Of a stretch of 64,000 nt of DNA, positions 54,019 through 61,726 are shown piece by piece. Positions within the stretch are counted from its first letter, which is position 1; each line of letters starts with the position of its first letter. The position numbers and the translations under genes are program-made. The notes under the pieces are model-generated. The model did not search any database and was not told the DNA's origin. It worked only from the letters and a program-made list of their open reading frames with translations. The stretch spans positions 1-64,000 of the forward strand of contig NZ_AWTR02000085.1 of assembly GCF_000469665.2 (NCBI RefSeq), read 5' to 3'. Source of the DNA: Holospora obtusa F1. Lineage in GTDB: Bacteria; Pseudomonadota; Alphaproteobacteria; Holosporales; Holosporaceae.

Positions 54019-55461
54019 TCATTTCCATGCCAAAGAGCTGTTAACTAAAGAGTCGATTTCAACTAACGTCCGCTCTAAAGCTTTGGGTAAAGCATAAGCT
54101 AAGTTTGTAATATCTCCAGCACCACAACAAACGATAATATCTTCTTGATTTAAAAAACGCGCAAGATGATCACACAAATCTTGTAAACTCACGCCCCATT
54201 CCGAAAAAATATACGCTCTTTTATGAAATTTTTGAATTTTTTCCAGAAGAACCGAAGAGTTGATGTCCTTTAAAGGTTTTTCCCCCGCGCCATACACAGG
54301 AAGAACCATAACTTCATCTGCATCACAAAAACTTTCTGCAAATTCCTCCATAAGATATTGAAGCCGTGTATAACGGTGTGGCTGAAAAATAATAAAAATT
54401 TTTTTCCCAGGATAATGACAACGTAACGCCTCTAAAACTGCTTTGATTTCTGTCGGGTGATGAGCATAATCATCCAACACATGCACTCCTTGAGCAGATC
54501 CGGTATGCGTCATCCTTCTTTGAACGCTCTTAAACGTAGAAAACGCTTTGTAGACATCTAAAGCTTTAATCCCTAAGGTTTGTGCAACCGAAATCGCAGC
54601 CAAAGCATTGTGCACGTTGTGCACTCCTTTTAAGTGCAGCTTTAATCCATCCCATGTCATGGCAGAATTGACAAAAATTGCATCAAACTGAGTTCCTTCA
54701 ATAAAGGGACAAACATTTTGGCAATACACAGATCCTTGAGATCCATAGGTTACATTTAATGAAGAATCATCATGATACTTGGTAAAATCTTGGCAAAAAG
54801 ATCCCATATTTCCTATAATTCGTTTCTTAGAAGCTTTCAGCAAAAATTTAGAAAAAAAAGAAAATAATTTTTCTTCTGTACCATAAAACTCCATATGTTC
54901 AGGTTCTACATTGGTGACAACAGCAATATCAACACGGGAAAGATTAAGAAACGTTCCATCAGATTCGTCCGCTTCTATCACTGCCCAAGCCCCCTTCCCT
55001 TGACGCACATTGCTGTGATATAAAGGCATAATTCCCCCTGTGATAATTAAAGGATCATATCCGGCAACATCTAACATGTGTCCAATAAGCGCAGTTGTCG
55101 TTGTTTTACCATGCGTTCCACTTATTGCAATAATTTGATAGTCCAAAATTAAATGATCCAGCAACTCAGAGCGATGTAAAATAATTTTATTTTTTTTTCT
55201 AGCTTCTAACCATTCCACGTTGTCTGATTTTATGCTGGAGCTTATTACAACGCATTCTACTTCCTCAGAAATATAAGAAGCGTGATGACTCTTATAAATC
55301 AAAGCTCCCTTTTTTTCTAATGCATCTAATAAACTTTCTTCTCCTGATAAAGTGCTTCCCGAAACTGCGTATCCTTGATTCAAGCACACATAAGCAAGCG
55401 CGCTCATTCCTATCCCGCCGATTCCAACAAAATGAATAGACTTGTACATTGTTTTTGTCAT
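54019..55461 (-). CDS. murC: UDP-N-acetylmuramate-L-alanine ligase
   Basis: Adds L-Ala to UDP-MurNAc. GIGGIGMSALAYV starts the UDP-binding domain, ISGTHGKTTTTALIGHML is the P-loop, ADESDGTFL and DDYAHHPTEIKAVLEAL are the other signatures. At 480 residues it is full length. The order murG-murC-murB is a remnant of the conserved dcw cluster; ddl, ftsQ, ftsA and ftsZ do not follow. Confidence 0.96.
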   Translation of the reverse strand: MTKTMYKSIHFVGIGGIGMSALAYVCLNQGYAVSGSTLSGEESLLDALEKKGALIYKSHHASYISEEVECVVISSSIKSDNVEWLEARKKNKIILHRSELLDHLILDYQIIAISGTHGKTTTTALIGHMLDVAGYDPLIITGGIMPLYHSNVRQGKGAWAVIEADESDGTFLNLSRVDIAVVTNVEPEHMEFYGTEEKLFSFFSKFLLKASKKRIIGNMGSFCQDFTKYHDDSSLNVTYGSQGSVYCQNVCPFIEGTQFDAIFVNSAMTWDGLKLHLKGVHNVHNALAAISVAQTLGIKALDVYKAFSTFKSVQRRMTHTGSAQGVHVLDDYAHHPTEIKAVLEALRCHYPGKKIFIIFQPHRYTRLQYLMEEFAESFCDADEVMVLPVYGAGEKPLKDINSSVLLEKIQKFHKRAYIFSEWGVSLQDLCDHLARFLNQEDIIVCCGAGDITNLAYALPKALERTLVEIDSLVNSSLAWK

Positions 55462-55577
55462 TTTTTCTGTAAAAAACCTTTTAATATTTTTATACTATTT
55501 TTTTCATTATTGCTAGACATATAAAAAAATTTAATTTATTTTTTGTACATTTGTACGCTTAAATACACAATTTTTTT

Positions 55578-56688
55578 TTACAATTTAGTCACGCATTGAT
55601 TCCTCCAATACCGAATCATAGTCATAGCAGCATCTTGGCGCCCGAAATTTTTTGCTCGACCACAAGTATACAACAATCTTTCAGGGTCTTCTAGACTCTT
55701 TTTCAAAAAAACAGCAATTTTTTCTTCACTTATTTCAGATTGAGAACACATCCATCCCGCTTGATGAGAAACCCAAAATTCTGCATTATATTTTTGATGT
55801 TGATCGGTGGCGTAAGGATAAGGAACAAAAAATCCACTTCGACCACAACATGCTAGTTCTGCTGCAGTAGATGCTCCACACCGACTAAAAACAACGTGCA
55901 CTTGTTTTAAGATTTCTGGTAAATCTGAAAAAAAATTACGCACATCACAAGAAACACCAAGCTTACCATAGTGTTTTTGTACGCAAAAAACTTTCTTTTT
56001 CAGGGCATTGATGAAAAACGTAAATTTTTTTTTGTTGCTGAAAAGATAACTGTTCTAATGCCTTCAAAAATATTGTGCTCCAAAAAGATGCACTTTGACT
56101 TCCTCCTAAAATTAAAATTCCTAAAAATTTTCTGGGTAGGGTTGGCTCTGGAATTTCAAAAAATTCTTTACGAACTGGGGTTCCTACCGGAAAGACAGCA
56201 ACATTTTTAGGAATTTTGAACGTATCCGGATATCCCGTAAACAACACCGGTATCCAATTCGAAAGGAAACGATTCGCTCTGCCCAATACGCGATCAGATT
56301 GATGTAGAGAAAAAAATATTTCTTTTTTGTTCGCATTTCGATAAAAATATCGCCCCCAAAGCATAGGAACAACGCTCATCATACCTCCAAAACTAAAACA
56401 AGCTTGAATACTCTTATGACGACGAAAAATTTTTCGTATTTGCCAGATCCATACCAACACCTGAATACTCATCGTTATGGGCTTTACATAACGTGAATAC
56501 CGTCCAGAAAAAGAAAAATTTGACAACACCTCAATGTGGTCAAATATATGTGTGTAATCTTTTATGAATCTTTTACCGCGCTCATCTGTCAAAAGACATA
56601 CGGAATACGCATGATCTGAAAGTCGTTGTGCTAAAGCAATGGCAGGAAACACATGCCCTCCGGATCCTCCAGCAATAAGCAACACCAT
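55578..56688 (-). CDS. murG: UDP-GlcNAc:lipid I transferase MurG, split by a one-base frame change
   Basis: Makes lipid II from lipid I at the inner membrane. The N-terminal GGSGGHVFPAIALAQRL domain and the central LGGSQSA block are in one frame ending at a TAA soon after HQCPEKESFL. The C-terminal domain (FSRCGASTAAELACCG, DQHQKYNA) continues in another frame. Deleting one T of the coding-strand T6 run (plus-strand A6, 55985-55990) joins HQCPEKESF to CVQKHYGKLGVSCDVRNFF, giving a normal 369-residue MurG that aligns without gap. This suggests either a sequencing or assembly error, or slippage. Essential in walled bacteria. Confidence 0.88.
55985..55990 (-). other. T6 homopolymer at the murG frame change
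   Basis: On the coding strand GTTTTTTG; removal of one T restores the frame into the conserved C-terminal domain. Without that change the N-terminal frame stops within about eight codons. Confidence 0.75.
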
Positions 56689-57061
56689 AACGAATCCTTT
56701 GAAAAGTTATTTGTGAAACTTATTATCCACATTTTTTTTTTCGTTACCATCGTTCAAGTTACGCAAAACATTGAAAATTTTCCCCTACGCTCATAAAAAT
56801 CACGTTTATTATGAGTTACAAAAATGAAATGTTTTTAAATTTGAAATAAAAAATTATAAATTATTACAAAAAACACGTAATAAATTACTTGCGTAGAGTT
56901 TAAACAGAATTCTAGTAAGCTATTAATTGTAGATACGTTTACTTTTACAAAAACTTCCCATCATGCGCTCCTGAACTCTTTTTTAATAGTTTTTTTTTTA
57001 GAATTTATTTTTTGTACGTTATAGATTTTAAACAAAAAAATTGCTAGAATAATTCGTTCAA
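56689..57061. other. Divergent intergenic region between murG and tRNA-Arg
   Basis: AT-rich, with no open frame. On the plus strand TAGAAT (57045-57050, five of six of the -10 consensus) precedes tRNA-Arg by 11 bases, but no clear -35 is present. Nothing else identifiable. Confidence 0.4.
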
Positions 57062-57135
57062 ACGCTCGTAGCTCAGCTGGATAGAGCACAAGATTCCTAA
57101 TCTTGTTGTCGTGGGTTCAAATCCCGCCGAGCGTA
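57062..57135 (+). tRNA. tRNA-Arg (anticodon CCT)
   Basis: Full cloverleaf: acceptor ACGCTCG/CGAGCGT, D arm GCTC/GAGC, anticodon stem CAAGA/TCTTG with loop TTCCTAA (anticodon CCT, reads AGG), T stem GTGGG/CCCGC with loop TTCAAAT, discriminator A. CCA is not encoded. Confidence 0.95.
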
Positions 57136-57331
57136 TGTATAACGTGATATATCGTTTTGCAATTTATTTTCGACATAAAGCAAAAAATAATTTATAAACT
57201 TCTTAGATTTGTCTTTTTTAAATAGTTTGGAAGAACGCCTTTGGAATAAATATCACAGAATTTTTATCTTGTAAGATATTAGGTTTTCGTGGATAATCAT
57301 GATCAGTAATTATTTTTTTTAGAGACAGATT

Positions 57332-59113
57332 GTGTGCGGAATTGTTGGTTTTATAGGAAAACATCCTGTGTTGAATGTTATCGTACAGGCTTTAAAAAGC
57401 GTTGAGTATCGCGGGTATGATTCTTCCGGCATTGCATTAGTCAATCAAGGTCACTTAGTTCGATATCGTTCGGTAGGCACCTTAGATCAACTAGTAAAAA
57501 TATTGCCTACAAATCTAAGCAGTACCCTTGGCATAGGACACACACGATGGGCCACTCACGGTGCACCGGAAGAACGCAACGCTCATCCACAAGTAAGTCG
57601 TGGGGTTTCGGTAGTACACAACGGAATTATCGAAAATTTTTCTGAATTAAAGTCCCAACTTTTGAAACAAGGATATACGTTTGAGAGCGAAACAGATACA
57701 GAGGTTGTTGCTCATTTTATTCATCTTCATTATTCAAAATGTAAAAATATTCCAGAGCTGTTTTCCAAAATATTACACGATTTAGAGGGAAGCTTCGCCT
57801 TGGCTATTCTTTTAGAAGATCATTCTGATCATATATTTATTGCCAGAAAAGGAGTAAGCCCCTTAACAGTTGGAAGAGGGCCTCAAGGAGTAAGCATTGG
57901 GTCAGACGCCCTAAGTTTAGTAGGAATTGCAGAAGAAATTTGCTATATAGAAGACAAAACATGGGGAAAATTATCATTAGATAAAATAGAAATTTTTGAT
58001 ACATGTCAAACTCCTCAGCCCCTTCACTTCATTCTACATCCTTTAGGGAAAGATGCGTTGGGAAGAGGAGAATTTGCGCATTATATGCTCAAAGAAATGT
58101 ATGAGCAACCGGAAATCGTTTTAAAAGAAGGCTCTCGTCATTTGGATATTCCTGAAGAATTAACACATGCCTTACATATTACATTAATCGGATGTGGAAG
58201 TGCCTTTTATGCTGCCTGGGGAGGAAAATATTATTTAGAACACTTAGCTCATCGTAAAGCTACCTTAGAACTGGCTTCTGAGTTTCATTATCGAAATCCC
58301 ATTGTACAAGAAGGGGTGACTATTGCAGTATCTCAGTCAGGAGAGACTGCTGATACCCTTAAAGCAATTCAGTATATGGAACAAAAAGGTCAGTATACGA
58401 TTGGCATGGTGAACGTTCCCTACAGTTCTATTGCTCGTCAAGTAAATTATGAAATATTAACCAATGCAGGACCTGAAATCGGAGTAGCCTCTACAAAAGC
58501 TTTTACAGCTCAATTACTGTGTTTGCTGAAAATTTCTATAAGTTTAATGAAAGATTCAGCTAGAAAAGAAAAAATTTTGAACGGATTAAAGCAGTTACCT
58601 TTAGATATGCAAAAGATTTTTTTTAAAGTATCTCAGCTTCAAGACATCGCTCAACATCTCGTTCACGCAAAAGGAATTATTTTTTTAGGAAGAGGAATCA
58701 GTTATCCTGTAGCACTAGAAGGTGCTTTAAAAATGTCAGAACTTTCCTATATTTTTGGTCAGGGATTTGCAGCAGGCGAGCTTAAACACGGGCCTTTAGC
58801 ATTAATTGACGCAACAACTCCGGTCATTGTTCTTGCACCTATGGATCAATTTTTTGAAAAAACCGTCTCTAATATTTATGAGGTATGCGCAAGAGAGGGA
58901 AAGGTATTTATTGTTACAGATGAAGCTGGAGCCTCTCAACTGGCTGGTGTTCCTGTGCAAGATATTTTTGTCTACCCTTCTCCCGCAACTTGGGAGCTTC
59001 ACCCCTTTTTATCGGCGTTAAGTTTACAGCTTATTGCTTATTATACCGCCTTACACAAGGGGTGTTCTATTGATCAACCTAGAAATTTAGCAAAATCTGT
59101 AACCGTTGAATAA
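57332..59113 (+). CDS. glmS: Glutamine-fructose-6-phosphate aminotransferase
   Basis: First committed step of UDP-GlcNAc synthesis. The GTG start is followed directly by the nucleophile Cys2 in CGIVGFIG. The glutaminase domain (residues about 1-220) has RGYDSSGIA, HTRWATHG and NGIIEN; two SIS isomerase domains follow (about 270-590), ending in the conserved LAKSVTVE. Length is 593 residues, normal. No glmS ribozyme was recognised upstream. It works with glmM at 16.3 kb. Confidence 0.96.
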   Translation: MCGIVGFIGKHPVLNVIVQALKSVEYRGYDSSGIALVNQGHLVRYRSVGTLDQLVKILPTNLSSTLGIGHTRWATHGAPEERNAHPQVSRGVSVVHNGIIENFSELKSQLLKQGYTFESETDTEVVAHFIHLHYSKCKNIPELFSKILHDLEGSFALAILLEDHSDHIFIARKGVSPLTVGRGPQGVSIGSDALSLVGIAEEICYIEDKTWGKLSLDKIEIFDTCQTPQPLHFILHPLGKDALGRGEFAHYMLKEMYEQPEIVLKEGSRHLDIPEELTHALHITLIGCGSAFYAAWGGKYYLEHLAHRKATLELASEFHYRNPIVQEGVTIAVSQSGETADTLKAIQYMEQKGQYTIGMVNVPYSSIARQVNYEILTNAGPEIGVASTKAFTAQLLCLLKISISLMKDSARKEKILNGLKQLPLDMQKIFFKVSQLQDIAQHLVHAKGIIFLGRGISYPVALEGALKMSELSYIFGQGFAAGELKHGPLALIDATTPVIVLAPMDQFFEKTVSNIYEVCAREGKVFIVTDEAGASQLAGVPVQDIFVYPSPATWELHPFLSALSLQLIAYYTALHKGCSIDQPRNLAKSVTVE

Positions 59114-59116
59114 AAA

Positions 59117-60100
59117 ATGAAGTTTTCTGACCAAATTCTATCCTGGTATCAACATAATAAAAGAGAGTTACCTTGGAGAAAGGGTACTTCTTATCAAGTT
59201 TTTTTAAGTGAAGTGATGTTGCAACAAACTCAGGTCAAAACAGTCATTCCTTTTTTTCATCGATTTTTAGAGCGTTTTCCTAATTTAAGTACATTGGCCA
59301 ACAGCTCTTTAGATGAAGTGTATCAGGTTTGGCAAGGCCTTGGATACTATCACAGAGCAAGAAACATGCACAAAACCGCACAAATATGGAGCGCTTTAGG
59401 AAGAGATCCAAGAAACTATGCAGAATGGATTGCTCTTCCCGGAGTTGGACCTTATACTGCATCAATATTAACAGCTATTTTACTTGAACATCCAGCGGCA
59501 GCTATTGACGGAAATATTAAACGTATTTTACAGAGATATTTTGGGTTAGAGACAATAAAAGAAGTTAAAATGGTTGCAGAAAATGTTCTTCCCTCTAAAA
59601 ATTATGGAAACTACACCCAAGGATTAATGGATTTAGGAGCTATGATTTGTACACCTAAAACACCTAAATGTTCTATGTGTCCCATTGCAGAATTTTGCAA
59701 ATTTAAGCAAGGCACTTGGATGCCTTCAAAAAAAGCTAAAAATCTTAAATCTGTGCGGTACGGACATGTCTATTTGTGTAAAAAGGAAGACGCATTATGG
59801 TCAGTAAAAAATACGGAATCTAAACTTTTGAAAGGACTTTGGGGATTTCCTCTGTCTGACTTAAAAGAAGAGGAACAAAGCTCATATATTGAGGTTCCCT
59901 TGACATGTCTAAAAGGGACCGTGCGCCATGTATTTACTCATTTCATACTAGAATTACGTATTTGGAATGCAACTTCAAGAATTGAGGATGTGACTTCAAA
60001 ATGGTCCAACGGGAAATGGCTTGATTTCCAACAACGGAAAGAACTTGGATTCTCTAGATTAATGAGAAAAATTGAAGAGCAAGAAAATATATGGATCTAA
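59117..60100 (+). CDS. mutY: A/G-specific adenine DNA glycosylase
   Basis: Removes adenine mispaired with 8-oxoguanine. The catalytic E32 in SEVMLQQTQV and D131 in AIDGNIKRIL match the family positions. The HhH loop LPGVGPYTA and the [4Fe-4S] cysteines C178, C185, C188 and C194 (C-X6-C-X2-C-X5-C) are intact. The C-terminal NUDIX-like domain (about 225-325) is present. Three bases after glmS, so cotranscribed. Confidence 0.95.
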   Translation: MKFSDQILSWYQHNKRELPWRKGTSYQVFLSEVMLQQTQVKTVIPFFHRFLERFPNLSTLANSSLDEVYQVWQGLGYYHRARNMHKTAQIWSALGRDPRNYAEWIALPGVGPYTASILTAILLEHPAAAIDGNIKRILQRYFGLETIKEVKMVAENVLPSKNYGNYTQGLMDLGAMICTPKTPKCSMCPIAEFCKFKQGTWMPSKKAKNLKSVRYGHVYLCKKEDALWSVKNTESKLLKGLWGFPLSDLKEEEQSSYIEVPLTCLKGTVRHVFTHFILELRIWNATSRIEDVTSKWSNGKWLDFQQRKELGFSRLMRKIEEQENIWI

Positions 60101-60113
60101 AAATTAAGTACTT

Positions 60114-61373
60114 TTAAATGCCCCAAATTCGAGGCGTTCTGGTTTCTGATTGAGGAGCGTAAAAAAGAAAGTGAAGCCCCCATACCAATGCATCAAGGCG
60201 ATCGGGAGATATTTTGTCTTCGGGAGTATAACGCATCATCTGTTCTTCTAATATAGGAAAGCAGTGCGCATGATAGATACGCTTTTGTTCGTACAAAGCA
60301 GCAATGGGTTGAGCACGAGAGTACTTACTTTTAGTGGCGCGTACAGGAATAAAACGTTGATTTGGATAGGTGACATGCAGTAGTTCTTGAATAAAATCTC
60401 CGCCGTTATTCACTTCTGCAATAATTGCATACGCGTTGTGTGCCTGCACAGCTTGCATTGCAACAGTGATCATTTTGCTGGGAGAAAAAATTCCACTATA
60501 ATCTTGAAGCACATACCCAAACCCTTGAGCATCTTTTCCCACAACGATAATGCCACTTTCTCCACTAGACTCATGATAAGTTACTGCAGGATCTATCGCA
60601 ACAAAGCATCTTTCCAACGATGGAAGAACAGAGCAATACGCGATGTCCTGAGAACGCCACAATGCTCGCTCGTCTTGTTCCACCAAAGCTCCATAAATTT
60701 CTTGAGCACCCAGTCGAGTTCCTTCGTAGGTGTTTTTTAAGTCTTGAATGTAAGAACAAGAAAGATTTTGCGCGTTTTCAAAGGTAGATCCTCGGGTTAA
60801 CACAACATCAGGTCGCTTTAATAATTTATGCAAAAAAGCGCACGGTCTTGGAGTTGTTGTAATAATAACTTTTGGATCTTTTCCTAGTCTCAGGCCAAAC
60901 ATAAGCTGATGAAACGCTTCTTCAGGATGAGCAAACTTTCCTAATTCGTCAATCCATGCACTATCAAATTGAGGGCCTCGTAATTGATAATAAGAAGTTG
61001 CGCTAAAAAAATCTGCCTGTGCATGATTGCTCCATACTATTTTTTTTTGATGACAACGATAGTGAGCACCATCGTTAGGGCGACAAATGGTATACAGTCC
61101 ACTGACTCCTTCTACCATTACTTTTTGTACATCTTGAAGTGTATTTCCAAGTAAGCATACACGTTTGTACCCTTTTTCGATAACCCATTTTCTAATGGTT
61201 TCCGCTCCTGTACGCGTTTTTCCAAATCCTCGTCCCGCCAAAATAAGCCAAATTTTCCAATCTCCAAGAGGTTCTTTTTGACTATCGCGAGCCAAATGAT
61301 CCCAAGAGGAAGAAAGATGTCTTAATGTTAGCGTTTTTTTCAAAACATGCACAAGATTTTCAAAATTTGACAC
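60114..61373 (-). CDS. Phage/GTA-type terminase large subunit (solitary)
   Basis: DNA-packaging motor of the family found as gene 2 of alphaproteobacterial gene-transfer agents. The ATPase Walker A is AGRGFGKT (residues 46-53) and Walker B with catalytic Glu is AWIDE (139-143). The nuclease domain has acidic residues at D261 (VAIDPAV), E320 (AEVNNGGD) and D394 (DRLDALVWGL). All catalytic residues look intact and 419 residues is full length. No portal, capsid or tail genes are adjacent: neighbours are mutY and lptD. It is either a remnant or a component encoded apart, as in Rickettsiales where GTA genes are scattered. Confidence 0.85.
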   Translation of the reverse strand: MSNFENLVHVLKKTLTLRHLSSSWDHLARDSQKEPLGDWKIWLILAGRGFGKTRTGAETIRKWVIEKGYKRVCLLGNTLQDVQKVMVEGVSGLYTICRPNDGAHYRCHQKKIVWSNHAQADFFSATSYYQLRGPQFDSAWIDELGKFAHPEEAFHQLMFGLRLGKDPKVIITTTPRPCAFLHKLLKRPDVVLTRGSTFENAQNLSCSYIQDLKNTYEGTRLGAQEIYGALVEQDERALWRSQDIAYCSVLPSLERCFVAIDPAVTYHESSGESGIIVVGKDAQGFGYVLQDYSGIFSPSKMITVAMQAVQAHNAYAIIAEVNNGGDFIQELLHVTYPNQRFIPVRATKSKYSRAQPIAALYEQKRIYHAHCFPILEEQMMRYTPEDKISPDRLDALVWGLHFLFYAPQSETRTPRIWGI

Positions 61374-61726
61374 GATAAAATTTTATAAATAAAACGCACA
61401 ATATTATTGTAAACAATAAAACTTTCTAGAATCAAGAAAAATAAATATAGTTCTTATTTTTTAATAAAATTATAGTTTTTTTTGTTTTATTGTTCGTGCA
61501 TCAATGAATGTGATAAAATTTCAAAAAAGTATCTATTATTTTTTATTCGAAAACGAGATAGATATAAGAAAACGTTTACATTGTTTACTTTTATTTTAAG
61601 CAAAAAAGCGCTAAATAAAAACAAATTCTTGGGAGAGTTGAAAAACATAATAAGATCACCATATCCTATATTTTTTTTCTCAAAAAAATGACATAATGCA
61701 GAAGATTTTTTATCGATTCTTTAATT
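61374..61726. other. Divergent intergenic region with a palindrome near the terminase
   Basis: About 350 AT-rich bases. TTATTG-TAAA-CAATAA (61404-61419) is a perfect 6-bp inverted repeat with a 4-base centre, 31 bases upstream of the terminase start on the minus strand; it could be an operator or chance. The remainder shows no gene. Confidence 0.35.

Noticed and set aside
57136-57331. glmS ribozyme upstream of glmS
   Set aside because: No recognisable ribozyme core or double-pseudoknot pattern could be found, and that class is known mainly from Gram-positive bacteria.
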